Below, piece by piece: positions 1 through 7,885 of a stretch of 39,312 bases of DNA. Under the pieces are notes generated by a model. That model did no database searches, had not been told where the DNA came from, and worked only from the letters and a program-made list of their open reading frames with translations. Source of the DNA: Candidatus Oscillochloris fontis (GTDB lineage: Bacteria > Chloroflexota > Chloroflexia > Chloroflexales > Chloroflexaceae); the NCBI RefSeq assembly GCF_004138135.1, contig NZ_RYFD01000042.1, positions 1 to 39,312 of the forward strand, given 5' to 3'. The position numbers were made by a program, and so were the translations under genes. Numbering within the stretch: position 1 is the first letter of the stretch; the number at the start of each line of letters is the position of its first letter.

Positions 1-66
1 CCCGTTGCGGGCGTTCAAGGTGAGCGGGTGGGTAGTGCTATGTCGCAAAAAGACCTGGAAACTTAA
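1..66 (+). CDS. Possible 3' end of an upstream gene (partial)
   Basis: Frame 1 is open from the first base to a TAA at 64-66 and would give 21 residues ending ...SQKDLET. Too short to identify. Frame 2 is also open, to a TAG near 112, so the choice of frame is a guess. Between here and the next gene the DNA is AT-richer and shows nothing else that I recognise. Confidence 0.25.
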   Translation, partial: PVAGVQGERVGSAMSQKDLET

Positions 67-266
67 TTTACGGACTACTCAGCAGAGTGATACAAATAGC
101 CAACAAGAATAGGATGTAGAAGAGCAGCGGGCGACGCATATGATGCTCCTAGTAGTGAATGCACTCATGGGGTGTATCATGCGCTATTATAGAAGCCCCC
201 TCCCGCCCCGTCATTGGGAAACAATTGGGGATTGATTGGGAATTTTTGCAACATAACGAGCGTGCT

Positions 267-2792
267 ATGGCAAAGAAACGTGGAATTGCGTTCTACCGCG
301 AATGCTGTCAGCCCCCTTTGAGCCAAGAGGCTCTCGCCAAGGCTCTAGGGGTGAGCCTCAACACGATCTCTCTGTGGGAACTCAATGGTGTACCCAAAAA
401 AGCAAATCTCCTCCGCCTGATCACCTTCTTCGTTGAGCAGGGGGTTCTAACGACCTATGCCGATGCGGCTCATCTTTGGGCAGAGGCTAGGGGTGATAAG
501 CGTGAACCCTTTCCTGAACCACCAGAACTGCGTGCGCTCTTTGATCCGCGCTGGAAGTTGCCGAGCGATGCGCTCCCCGATCACGCGCCGCCCCCGCCCG
601 GTTCGCTCCTGCTGCTACGCCGTAACCCCCTCTTTATGGGGCGCGAGCCGCTGTTGCTCCGTATTGCGCAGGCGTTGAATGCCCCGGATGCGACGGTGGC
701 AATCACCGGGATCGCCGGGATCGGGAAGACCCAGCTTGCCACTGAGTTCGCCCACCGCTATGGGGCGCTCTTCCCGGCGGGTGTCTTCTGGATCAGCTTT
801 GCTGACCCCAATTCGGTAGAGAGGACGGTCGCTGATTGTTACGCGCACCCGTCCGCTGCGCTGCTACCGCTGAGCCAACGTGCCGAGCGGGTCTTGCAGA
901 CATGGCACGAACCAGAGCCGCGCCTGCTCATCTTCGATAACTGTGAGGATGAAGATCTGCTCGCCCAGTGGCGCCCCGCCCACGGTGGCAGTCGCGTGTT
1001 GCTCACCAGCCGCCGCACGCGCTGGAATGCCGCGCTGATTACCGCACGGCTGCCACTGCCAACCTTTGAGCGCTCGGTAAGTGTTGGCCTCTTGCACGCC
1101 CATCTCGATGCCGCCGGGGTTGCCGAGGTGTCTGCGCCTGCGGTTGATGCGGTTGCCCAACTGCTCGGCGATCTGCCGCTGGCGCTGCATCTGGCCGGTT
1201 CCTATGTGGCTTACCGCGCTCCCTTCTTTACGCTGGAGCAGTATTTGGCGGAATTGCACGCCCAGAGTGCGCTCGATCATCCATCACTGGAGGGCATGGG
1301 GCCGTCGCCGACCAAGCACCCCCAGCATCTGGTGCAAGTGCTGGCACTGGCGATAGCCCAACTCGATCCGGCGCAGCCGGTTGATGCCCAAGCGTCCGCC
1401 CTGCTCGCCCGCGCTGCCCACTTTGCCCCCGGCGAGCCGTTGTTGCTCGAACTCCTGCTGGCGAGTGCTAATCTGCGCCAGGATGCGGCGCAGCCAGCCC
1501 TCAAGCGTCTGGTGGGCGACCTAGGGCTGCTGGAGGCCACGGCCAGCAATACGGTGCGGGTCCACCGGCTGATTGCCGAGTTCGTCCGCAAGAGTCCGCA
1601 TGACCCGCAGGTGCAGGCCGATGTGGAACGGGCCAGCCTCGATCTGGCCCAGCGCTTTAGTGATGGTGGGGAGGCTGCGCCAGCGGGGTTGCTCACCCAC
1701 CTGCGGGCCGTGGCGAGTGCCGCCCAGCTACGCCACGATCTGGGCGCTGTCCAACTCGCCAATGCACTGGGCTGGCAGCTCTATCTCTCCCGCGACTTTG
1801 CGGCCTCAGTTGAGTGGCTGGCATGGTCGCGCACCACGCTACAGGCAAGTGCGCAGCCCGATCCGGCCATGCTGTGCGAAACGCTGGAACTGCTCGCGCT
1901 GGCGCATCAGATGTACAACGAACAGACCGAACAAGCCGAAGCCTACTATAGCGAGGCGCTGGCGCTCTGCGAACAGACCTATAGCCCGGAGCATCCCAGA
2001 AGTGCCGATCTGGCCAACAACCTGGGCTACTTCATCGCCTTCCATCGCAACGACTACGACCGCGCCTACCACCTGCTGCGCCACGCCGTCGCGGTGCGCC
2101 GCCGCGAGTATGGGCTAGCCCAGGGCAACACCGCCCGTAGTCTACGCAACCTGGGCTTTGCGGTCTTTAGGCAGGGGCGCTACCGCGCTGCGATGCGTTA
2201 CCTGCGCCTCGCGCTACGCTGCTTCGAGTGCGCCGAGGGTAGCTTTGCCATTGCCCGCGCCCAGACCCTCATGCATATGGCCGATGTCGCCCTGGCCTGC
2301 AACGATCCGCGTGCCGAGGAGTATGTGAGTGCCATGTTCGATCTGCGCGAGGCCGAGCGCAAGGCGGAAGATGGCGAGATGGCCGAGAGCTACTGGTATG
2401 TGGCGCGGGTGGCGCTGGCCCAGGGCAACACTGCTGCGGCAACCGAGGCATTCACCAAGGCCGAGCAGATCTACGCACAACGTGCGTGGCCCGATCACTA
2501 CGTGTTGGCGCGTATGCGCGGCGATCAGGCACGGCTGGCCTTGCAGCAGGGCAATCCCGCTGCTGCTGCCGCGTACATTGCACAAGCCCAGCACCACTGG
2601 GAACAGATCAGCCCCGACCATGCGGATCGTGCCGAGTCCTACCTGATTACTGCATACATCGCTCTCGCTCAGGGCGATCATGCGGCGGCACGCAGCCACA
2701 TGCTGCGCGCCGTGGCCATGCGCGAGGCGGTGTTGGGGGCTGAACACCCAGCCACGCGGGCAGCACGGGGTAACTGTTCACACTTCCCCTAG
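267..2792 (+). CDS. STAND/NB-ARC NTPase with XRE-like N-terminus and TPR repeats
   Basis: Probable signal-transduction ATPase of the STAND class; ligand and output are unknown. The N-terminus carries a helix-turn-helix of XRE type (LSQEALAKALGVSLNTISLW). An NB-ARC module follows, with Walker A GIAGIGKTQ, Walker B LLIFDN, a VLLTSR sensor and the GLPL-like LPLALHLAG. The C-terminal ~350 residues are helical and TPR-like (for example EQAEAYYSEALALCEQTYSPEHP and the following units). The frame is open from an ATG at 159, but I prefer the ATG at 267 (MAKKRG) because the HTH begins just after it; neither has a strong ribosome site. The last seven residues (GNCSHFP) are encoded by an inserted repeat at 2770-2886. 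Joining the flanks at the duplicated AGCACGG restores a longer end, ...RKVLAGLDAAAL. Family assignment is firm, role uncertain (regulation or defence). Confidence 0.85.
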   Translation: MAKKRGIAFYRECCQPPLSQEALAKALGVSLNTISLWELNGVPKKANLLRLITFFVEQGVLTTYADAAHLWAEARGDKREPFPEPPELRALFDPRWKLPSDALPDHAPPPPGSLLLLRRNPLFMGREPLLLRIAQALNAPDATVAITGIAGIGKTQLATEFAHRYGALFPAGVFWISFADPNSVERTVADCYAHPSAALLPLSQRAERVLQTWHEPEPRLLIFDNCEDEDLLAQWRPAHGGSRVLLTSRRTRWNAALITARLPLPTFERSVSVGLLHAHLDAAGVAEVSAPAVDAVAQLLGDLPLALHLAGSYVAYRAPFFTLEQYLAELHAQSALDHPSLEGMGPSPTKHPQHLVQVLALAIAQLDPAQPVDAQASALLARAAHFAPGEPLLLELLLASANLRQDAAQPALKRLVGDLGLLEATASNTVRVHRLIAEFVRKSPHDPQVQADVERASLDLAQRFSDGGEAAPAGLLTHLRAVASAAQLRHDLGAVQLANALGWQLYLSRDFAASVEWLAWSRTTLQASAQPDPAMLCETLELLALAHQMYNEQTEQAEAYYSEALALCEQTYSPEHPRSADLANNLGYFIAFHRNDYDRAYHLLRHAVAVRRREYGLAQGNTARSLRNLGFAVFRQGRYRAAMRYLRLALRCFECAEGSFAIARAQTLMHMADVALACNDPRAEEYVSAMFDLREAERKAEDGEMAESYWYVARVALAQGNTAAATEAFTKAEQIYAQRAWPDHYVLARMRGDQARLALQQGNPAAAAAYIAQAQHHWEQISPDHADRAESYLITAYIALAQGDHAAARSHMLRAVAMREAVLGAEHPATRAARGNCSHFP

Positions 2793-2893
2793 CCTCCATG
2801 TTGTAACGCGAAGGCGCAAGCCTATACCAAAACCTTCGCGCCTTCGCGTGAGCCTAAAGCCTTTTACCCCAAGTGTGAACAGTTACAGCACGG
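2769..2893. mobile_element. MITE-like insertion with 16-bp TIRs and 7-bp duplication
   Basis: Perfect 16-bp terminal inverted repeats GTAACTGTTCACACTT (2770-2785) and AAGTGTGAACAGTTAC (2871-2886) enclose a 12-bp stem, ACGCGAAGGCGC (2806-2817) with GCGCCTTCGCGT (2838-2849). AGCACGG occurs just outside both ends (2762-2768 and 2887-2893), as expected of a target duplication. There is no coding capacity, so this is a non-autonomous element. It supplies the stop codon of the STAND gene. Removing the element plus one duplication (125 bp) fuses the upstream frame to KVLAGLDAAAL and a TAA at 2927. Confidence 0.8.
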
Positions 2894-2924
2894 AAAGTGC
2901 TGGCGGGGCTAGATGCTGCTGCGT

Positions 2925-2930
2925 TATAAT
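2925..2930 (+). promoter_or_regulatory. -10 box for the DUF4058 gene
   Basis: A perfect TATAAT lies 28 bases before the DUF4058 start. No good -35 hexamer is visible 16-18 bases upstream. The hexamer overlaps the restored stop codon of the STAND gene as it would have been before the insertion. Confidence 0.4.
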
Positions 2931-2958
2931 GATCGCACATGGCATGGAGGATTAATCT

Positions 2959-3756
2959 ATGGGCGCACCATTTCCGGGCATGGACCCCTTTTTAGAAGAA
3001 CCGAGTGGCTGGACAAGCGTGCATCACCGGCTGATTAGTGTCATCAGCGACACACTGATCGAGCAGGTGGCTCCGCACTTTTCCGTGTCTATTGAGGAGC
3101 GGGTCTATATCACTGATGACGACACTCCCGCTATGCGCCAGAGCATCGCCCCCGACATCTTCCTTGTGCAACGGCCCGCACCACCTCCACCCCAATCTAC
3201 CGCTATAGCAACCATAACCCCCGCTACCATCATCGAGCGCCTTCCCGCATCCCTAGAGGTGCGTGATCGCTACATCACCATTTACGACCGACGCAACCGT
3301 GAATTGGTGACGATCATCGAGATCCTATCGCCATGGAATAAAGCGCGTGGCACACGCGGTAATCGCGAGTTTTTGTCCAAACGTACAGCGGTCTTTTCGA
3401 CTGATACGCACTGGATTGAGATTGATCTCCTGCGAGCAGGTGAGCGGCCAGAAGAGGTTGCGAGCCAGAGCGACTACTACGTCCTCCTGCGCCGAGGCAA
3501 CGCAGGCAGCCGCTTGGAGGTCTGGTATATCGATCTTCGCGACCCACTCCCACGCATCAGTGTGCCGCTGCGTGCCCTCCATGCAGACATCGTGCTTGAT
3601 CTGCAAGCCGCGTTTACTCTGCTCTATAACCGTGCGCACTACGCCGAGGATATAGACTACACCCGCCCCGTGCCACCACCAGCACTCCGACCCGCCGATG
3701 CGGCATGGGTTGCTCAGTCTATTACGCAGTGGCAGAATAACAGCAAACATCTCTAG
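2959..3756 (+). CDS. DUF4058 family protein
   Basis: 265 residues with the hallmark start MGAPFPGMDPFLE followed by WTSVHHRLI, typical of the DUF4058 family found in cyanobacteria and Chloroflexota. The core ELVTIIEILSPWNK...FLSKRTAVF...HWIEIDLLRAGERP has the spacing of acidic residues and lysine that resembles PD-(D/E)XK nuclease-like folds such as Uma2; that is inference, not a demonstrated activity. No signal peptide or membrane segment. The start is set by a GGAGG eight bases upstream. The gene is alone on this strand and converges on lexA. Confidence 0.8.
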   Translation: MGAPFPGMDPFLEEPSGWTSVHHRLISVISDTLIEQVAPHFSVSIEERVYITDDDTPAMRQSIAPDIFLVQRPAPPPPQSTAIATITPATIIERLPASLEVRDRYITIYDRRNRELVTIIEILSPWNKARGTRGNREFLSKRTAVFSTDTHWIEIDLLRAGERPEEVASQSDYYVLLRRGNAGSRLEVWYIDLRDPLPRISVPLRALHADIVLDLQAAFTLLYNRAHYAEDIDYTRPVPPPALRPADAAWVAQSITQWQNNSKHL

Positions 3757-3787
3757 GGTTGCTACACCAATGATCGTTTAAGACCAT

Positions 3788-3832
3788 TCAAGAGACATAG
3801 TCCGGTTGATATGTTAGTTGTGGACTAGCCAT
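3788..3832 (-). CDS. Possible 14-codon leader or truncated ORF
   Basis: On the minus strand a strong Shine-Dalgarno (GGAGGTGGAGG) is followed by an ATG at 3832 and a 14-residue frame, MASPQLTYQPDYVS, ending in TGA. The palindrome at 3860-3881 lies 27 bases upstream of this ATG. This could be a leader peptide or the stump of a gene whose remainder was replaced by the DUF4058 locus. No homology is recognised. Confidence 0.3.
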   Translation of the reverse strand: MASPQLTYQPDYVS

Positions 3833-3859
3833 GATAATCCTCCACCTCCAGGATTCGCA

Positions 3860-3881
3860 CACTGGTCACATGTGACCAGTG
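3860..3881. promoter_or_regulatory. 22-bp perfect palindrome, putative operator
   Basis: CACTGGTCACA is followed directly by its reverse complement TGTGACCAGTG, with no loop and no T-tract, so it looks like a dimeric repressor site and not a terminator. The half-site TGGTC resembles those of FadR/GntR-type regulators, but the central spacing differs. It sits between the lexA stop and the mini-ORF on the minus strand. Confidence 0.5.
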
Positions 3882-3940
3882 GATATAACAAGATGGGGAC
3901 GTATGCACATCCCCATCCCAGATGACACCCTATCTATTCC

Positions 3941-4588
3941 TTAAAACAGCGAGCGCAACACCCCGACAACCCGCCCCTGGATACGCACATTCTCCGCCAT
4001 GGTGAAGATCGGCTGCATGGTGCTGTTGGCCGGTTGCAAACGCACCCGCCCATTCTCCTGGTAGAACTTCTTCAATGTCACCGCGTTCTCGTCGAGCAAG
4101 AGCGCGGCCACCATGTCGCCGTTGTTGGCCGAGTCCTGGCGCCGCAGCAGCACAATATCACCATCGTCAATCAGCGCGTCAATCATCGAAAGCCCACGCA
4201 CCTTGAGTGCATAGACATCCTTCAACTTCTCGGCACTCGCCAGATCTAACGGCACATCAACCTTGTCCGCCGCTTCAACATCCACCTCCTCCGGGTCGGG
4301 GAGCGGCTGGCCAGCCGTGATGATGCCGAGTAACGGCACCTGATGTGCCACGTTATGCACACCTAGCGTATTGGGGAGGGTGATACCCCGCGATACCTTC
4401 CCCTGCCGGTTGATCTTGCCCTTGTCCTGCAACGCCTTCAGATTGTAGGCAACTACCGAAGTGGAGGAGATCTTCAGGTCGGTCTGAATGTCGCGGATGG
4501 CGGGCCAGTAACCATGCTTGGCGAAAAATTCCTGGATGTAGTTCAGGATCTTCTCCTGGCGGGTCGAGAGACCATCAGCAGATCGCAT
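3941..4588 (-). CDS. lexA: LexA repressor
   Basis: SOS-response repressor with self-cleaving S24 peptidase domain, 215 residues. The N-terminal winged helix has the LexA signature LSTRQEKILNYIQEFF and a recognition-helix region near SSTSVVAYNLKAL. The cleavage site Ala92-Gly93 lies in GIITAGQPLP. The catalytic serine is S134 (RGLSMIDALI) and the lysine K173 (VTLKKF). An in-frame ATG at 4726 exists, but the start at 4588 has an AAGGA eight bases upstream and gives the normal family length. The promoter lies at 4697-4726 with a LexA-box-like sequence over the predicted transcription start, consistent with autoregulation. Confidence 0.95.
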   Translation of the reverse strand: MRSADGLSTRQEKILNYIQEFFAKHGYWPAIRDIQTDLKISSTSVVAYNLKALQDKGKINRQGKVSRGITLPNTLGVHNVAHQVPLLGIITAGQPLPDPEEVDVEAADKVDVPLDLASAEKLKDVYALKVRGLSMIDALIDDGDIVLLRRQDSANNGDMVAALLLDENAVTLKKFYQENGRVRLQPANSTMQPIFTMAENVRIQGRVVGVLRSLF

Positions 4589-4681
4589 AGCCTGTGTCCT
4601 TTCATAGGCCGCAGCCAGGACGGCCAGCGGCGATACGTGCATACGACGGCCTGAATCTGAAGACCGTAGCTCCATCAGACA

Positions 4682-4693
4682 GAACGTATGTAG
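4682..4693 (-). promoter_or_regulatory. Candidate LexA box
   Basis: The minus strand reads CTACATACGTTC, which matches the Gram-positive/DinR-type core GAACATATGTTC at 9 of 12 positions with one half-site perfect. It spans the predicted transcription start of lexA, the expected place for autorepression. The exact LexA box of this lineage is not known to me. Confidence 0.45.
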
Positions 4694-4696
4694 TAG

Positions 4697-4726
4697 ATTA
4701 TACCAACCAAACACTTGTGCTGTCAA
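4697..4726 (-). promoter_or_regulatory. lexA promoter (-35 TTGACA, -10 TATAAT)
   Basis: Read on the minus strand, TTGACA (4721-4726) and TATAAT (4697-4702) are perfect sigma-70-type hexamers separated by 18 bases. They lie about 110 bases upstream of the lexA start. The three-hairpin element begins 20 bases upstream of the -35. Confidence 0.75.
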
Positions 4727-4745
4727 GTAGTTTTTGAAACCCCAT

Positions 4746-4896
4746 CAGGGCATGTGCAAAGTCCTTGGGGCTGCACCCCAAGCCCCATTTTTTGTGGTGT
4801 TTTGGCGGCTTCGCCGCCAAAACACCACAAAAAATTCTGCGGGGGCGGCTGCGCCGCCCCCGCACCCCCACCGGAGGTGACTTTGCACATGCCCTG
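4746..4896. mobile_element. Three-hairpin MITE-like element, copy A, with 10-bp duplication
   Basis: 151 bp, ending in inverted repeats CAGGGCATGTGCAAAGTC (left) and its complement at the right. Inside are three strong stems: one around CCTTGGGGCTGCACCCCAAG, a central stem GTGGTGTTTTGGCGGC / GCCGCCAAAACACCAC, and GCGGGGGCGGC / GCCGCCCCCGC. GAAACCCCAT is repeated exactly at 4736-4745 and 4897-4906, directly abutting both ends, as a 10-bp target duplication. No coding capacity. It separates the divergent lexA and ROK kinase promoters. The copy at 19159-19311 is closely related. Confidence 0.8.
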
Positions 4897-4905
4897 GAAA
4901 CCCCA

Positions 4906-4914
4906 TGCTACAAT
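4906..4914 (+). promoter_or_regulatory. Extended -10 of the ROK kinase gene
   Basis: TGCTACAAT is an extended -10 element ending six bases before the ATG at 4921. The transcript would therefore start at or next to the start codon (leaderless), and no Shine-Dalgarno is visible. Any -35 would lie in the right end of the inserted element. Confidence 0.5.
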
Positions 4915-4920
4915 AGCCCC

Positions 4921-5859
4921 ATGAAGTATGTGATTGGGGTTGATATTGGCGGCACTCAACTACGTTGTGCCCTCATCAATAGTGCCGGGGCCATCCTGGC
5001 CCATACGCGAACCCGTAGCCACGCCGATCAGGGGCCGGCTGCGGTCATTGGCCGCGTCCTCGATCTGATTGCCCAGATCCAAGCCCAGGTGCCCAGCAAT
5101 GGCCAGGTGCTCGGCATTGGTGTCGGTGCCCCCGGTCCGCTCGATCCTGAACAGGGGATCATCTTTGCTGCCCCCAATATGCCCGGGTGGAATCAGATCC
5201 CGCTACGCGATACGCTCGCCCAATCCACGGGTCTGCCGGTCTGGGTAGATAATGATGCCAATGCTGCCGCGCTCGGTGAGTGGCGGTTTGGTGCTGGTCA
5301 TCATGCGCACCACCTCGTCTATGTGACAGTGAGCACCGGCATTGGGGGTGGGGTGATCATCGCCGACCGCCTGCTCCACGGGCGTCTGGGCGCAGCAACC
5401 GAGGTCGGTTCGATTCTCCTTGATCCAGCCCGCGTGACCCGCTGGGAGGATCTGGCCTCTGGGAGCGCACTGGGCCGTGCGGCGGCCGCCGCGATGCCCG
5501 ATCATCCCCAGAGTCTCTTGCATACACTGGCCAGCCCCACCACCATCACCGCCGCCCATGTGGCGCAGGCCGCCGCTGCTCACGATGTCCTCGCCACCCA
5601 ACTCATGCAGCGCGAAGCCCATCTGCTCGGTATCGGCTTCGCCTCACTCCTGCACCTCTTTAGCCCGGAAGTGCTGCTAGTGGGTGGGAGTGTCATCCTC
5701 GAAAATCCAACCCTGCTCGAACAGGCCCGTACCATCGCTTATGCCCACGTCCTAACTGATCTCTACCGCGAGGTACCGATTCTGCCTGCCAGCCTTGGTG
5801 ATGAAGCCGGGGTGATTGGTGCCGCTACGTTGGCCCTCGAAGCCGTCGGCTGCCGGTGA
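4921..5859 (+). CDS. ROK family sugar kinase (glucokinase-like)
   Basis: 312-residue ATP-dependent sugar kinase of the ROK family, most likely acting on glucose or a related hexose in the cytoplasm. The N-terminus has the phosphate-binding GVDIGGTQLRCALI. The catalytic aspartate lies in VDNDANAAALGEWRFGAG, followed by VTVSTGIGGGVIIADRLLHG. After ATEVGS the usual CxCGxxGCxE zinc motif is absent (sequence RVTRWEDLASGSAL), and the family's EIGH histidine is a serine here; zinc-free ROK kinases are known. The frame extends upstream into the repeat element, but the start at 4921 begins the conserved domain exactly and follows an extended -10. Confidence 0.85.
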   Translation: MKYVIGVDIGGTQLRCALINSAGAILAHTRTRSHADQGPAAVIGRVLDLIAQIQAQVPSNGQVLGIGVGAPGPLDPEQGIIFAAPNMPGWNQIPLRDTLAQSTGLPVWVDNDANAAALGEWRFGAGHHAHHLVYVTVSTGIGGGVIIADRLLHGRLGAATEVGSILLDPARVTRWEDLASGSALGRAAAAAMPDHPQSLLHTLASPTTITAAHVAQAAAAHDVLATQLMQREAHLLGIGFASLLHLFSPEVLLVGGSVILENPTLLEQARTIAYAHVLTDLYREVPILPASLGDEAGVIGAATLALEAVGCR

Positions 5860-5860
5860 T

Positions 5861-5933
5861 GTAGGGGCGAAGCATCGCCCTCCATAGAGTAGGAGAACTC
5901 GAACGAGTTTGGAGGGCGATACTTCGCCCCTAC
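5861..5933. repeat. Long imperfect inverted repeat (GTAGGGGCGA palindrome)
   Basis: GTAGGGGCGAAGCATCGCC (from 5861) pairs with GGCGATACTTCGCCCCTAC (to 5933); the stem is about 24 bp with a ~25-bp apical part that itself contains a small stem (AACTCGAACGAGTT). It begins immediately after the ROK kinase stop and probably also works as its terminator. Sequences of this GTAGGGGCGA type recur in the window (13249, 19321). Confidence 0.7.
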
Positions 5934-5997
5934 GGGATGATCGGGGAACCCGGCGATAATGGGGTTTCCAATCGTGAATAGCCTAACCTTGATTCAT

Positions 5998-7425
5998 ATG
6001 CAGTTTCCTGATACAACCATCAATCCGCAATCACGCATCGTAGCTCAGCAACGCACCCTCCGCATTGCCTGGATGACCCTATTCGGCTTTCTCCTCCTCT
6101 TTCTGAGCTTGATCGGTTGGACGATCTATGCCGGGTGGCAGTTCTACCAATCTGCGGTCATTCCGCGTGATGCAACGGTGATTGTGCGTGGCCCCGCCGA
6201 GTGGATCAGTTGGCAACCCGCCAACCGCAGTGTCTTCCAAGGTATCAATGACCAGCAGGTGATTCGTCCCGGTGATAGTGTGCGTATTGTCACCAAGGCT
6301 GGTTATGGCCAGATTGCGAGTATCCGCCTCTTTGATGAGAGCCAGATTGATCTCTGGGCCGGGGCCGATCTCCGTATCGAGACGCTAGAAACGAGCCGTT
6401 GGAGCGATCAGACCCAACAGGTCACTATTCACCAAAGTGGTGGCTATGTGCGCTATGATCTCCGCGCTGGGCAGCCCTACCAGCAGGTGCGCTTTCGGGT
6501 CATCGTGGGCAATACGATCCTCGATCTAACCCCCGGTGGGAGTTATAGCGTCGATCTACGCCCAACTGAACGCAGCATCAATACTCTGCCTGGCACCGAG
6601 ATCGCGTCTTTTATCACCGATGTGGCCGTGCGGAGCGGTACACTGATCATCCAGCGCTCAAATGGTGCGCGTGTTGTCTTAGGCGCACGCCAACGGGTTG
6701 AGGTTGATCCTTCTGGGATGCCGGGCTTACCTGTCCCCGCCCGTTGGGAACTGATCCGTGACGGTGGCTTCTCGCAGTTTAGCGAGGCTGAATATAATAA
6801 CACCACTCAATCGGATGGCTCCGAATTGGCCCGTTCTTCCACCTGGCAGGTCTACTCCGGCCCGGCCCTACCGCTTGAACAACAAGGCTTCTTCCGCCTC
6901 TCTTCCATCTGTCGCCCACCGATGGTAGATCAGAGTTGCTCGCCATCCGAACGCCGCATCGCTGCGTGGTTCTACCGTGCCGGTGCGCAAACCACTGGCT
7001 TTATCACCGGAATTAAGCAGCAGCTTGGCTATGCTGGGGCCGGGATTGATATTTCAGAGTATCGCCGCCTCACCTTCTCACTCTGGACACGTATCCTCGA
7101 TCAGTCCATTGAGGATGTCGGCGAACGAGGCAGCGAGTGCCCAGTCATGATCCGCTTCCTGGCGCGTGAGGAGAGTCCCAATGATCCCGATCTGGAGAAG
7201 GTGGTCTGCCTCTATACCGATGCGAATGATCTACCGCCTCGCGTCCATGCACAGGATGTCTACTACTACCGGTTGCAGAAAGCCGAATGGACCCACTTCA
7301 CGATCAACCTGCGCGATGTGCCATGGTTGCCCGACCATCGCTATCTGCAAGGTATCCAGATCTATGCCAATGGCCACGATTATAATGCCCTCGTCGCCGA
7401 TGTCTCCCTGATTGGTGAACAATGA
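5998..7425 (+). CDS. FecR-like membrane-anchored protein
   Basis: 475 residues from the ATG at 5998 (an in-frame ATG at 5959 is possible). A short cytoplasmic tail precedes one membrane helix at about residues 23-45 (IAWMTLFGFLLLFLSLIGWTIYAGWQ), with the rest outside. The region around residues 70-250 has the beta-rich pattern of FecR domains (RLFDESQIDLWAGADLRIETLE, VRSGTLIIQRSNGARVVLGARQRVEV). The C-terminal half starts WELIRDGGFSQF and resembles a jelly-roll carbohydrate-binding-like fold. The function is unknown. Its TGA overlaps the ATG of acpS by four bases (ATGA), so the two are translationally coupled. Confidence 0.7.
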   Translation: MQFPDTTINPQSRIVAQQRTLRIAWMTLFGFLLLFLSLIGWTIYAGWQFYQSAVIPRDATVIVRGPAEWISWQPANRSVFQGINDQQVIRPGDSVRIVTKAGYGQIASIRLFDESQIDLWAGADLRIETLETSRWSDQTQQVTIHQSGGYVRYDLRAGQPYQQVRFRVIVGNTILDLTPGGSYSVDLRPTERSINTLPGTEIASFITDVAVRSGTLIIQRSNGARVVLGARQRVEVDPSGMPGLPVPARWELIRDGGFSQFSEAEYNNTTQSDGSELARSSTWQVYSGPALPLEQQGFFRLSSICRPPMVDQSCSPSERRIAAWFYRAGAQTTGFITGIKQQLGYAGAGIDISEYRRLTFSLWTRILDQSIEDVGERGSECPVMIRFLAREESPNDPDLEKVVCLYTDANDLPPRVHAQDVYYYRLQKAEWTHFTINLRDVPWLPDHRYLQGIQIYANGHDYNALVADVSLIGEQ

Positions 7426-7829
7426 TCTACCACGGAGTTGATATCATCGAGATTCAGCGTATCCGCCGCGCCATTGAGCGCTGGGGCGAACGTTTCTTGC
7501 GTCGCGTCTTTACCAGTGCTGAACTACAGGATTGTGCTGCACTTGGCCCTCATCCAAGCTACCAATCGCTGGCCGGACGCTGGGCCGCCAAGGAGGCCGC
7601 CGCCAAGGCTCTCGGCGTTGGGCTAAGTGGGATGAGTGCGGCCACTTCGCTCAACGAGCGCCCCGGCATGACCGATATTGAGGTGCTGCGCGAACCAGAC
7701 GGGCGGCCCGCTCTGCGCCTGCATGGCCCCGCTGCGGCCCGTGCCACCCACCTACAGATCACGAGCATCGCATTGAGTATCTCGCATAGTGGTGCATATG
7801 CGCTGGCTAGTGTGGTAGCACTAGCCTGA
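7422..7829 (+). CDS. acpS: Holo-[acyl-carrier-protein] synthase
   Basis: Transfers 4'-phosphopantetheine from CoA to the serine of acyl carrier protein. 135 residues, normal for the family. The Mg2+-binding motif GVDIIEIQRI is at the N-terminus, and the second metal ligand is in RWAAKEAAAKALGVG. The C-terminus SIALSISHSGAYALASVV is the usual strand pair. It overlaps the preceding membrane-protein gene by ATGA. Confidence 0.93.
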   Translation: MIYHGVDIIEIQRIRRAIERWGERFLRRVFTSAELQDCAALGPHPSYQSLAGRWAAKEAAAKALGVGLSGMSAATSLNERPGMTDIEVLREPDGRPALRLHGPAAARATHLQITSIALSISHSGAYALASVVALA

Positions 7830-7885
7830 TCTCTGGTTATACTTCCCCCATCTCAAACGTCATCATAAACAGAAAGGTCTTGTGC

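Noticed and set aside
4721-4959. ORFs inside the 4.7-4.9 kb element
   Set aside because: They read through palindromes and vanish in the related copy at 19.2 kb; the element has TIRs and target duplication and is best seen as non-coding.
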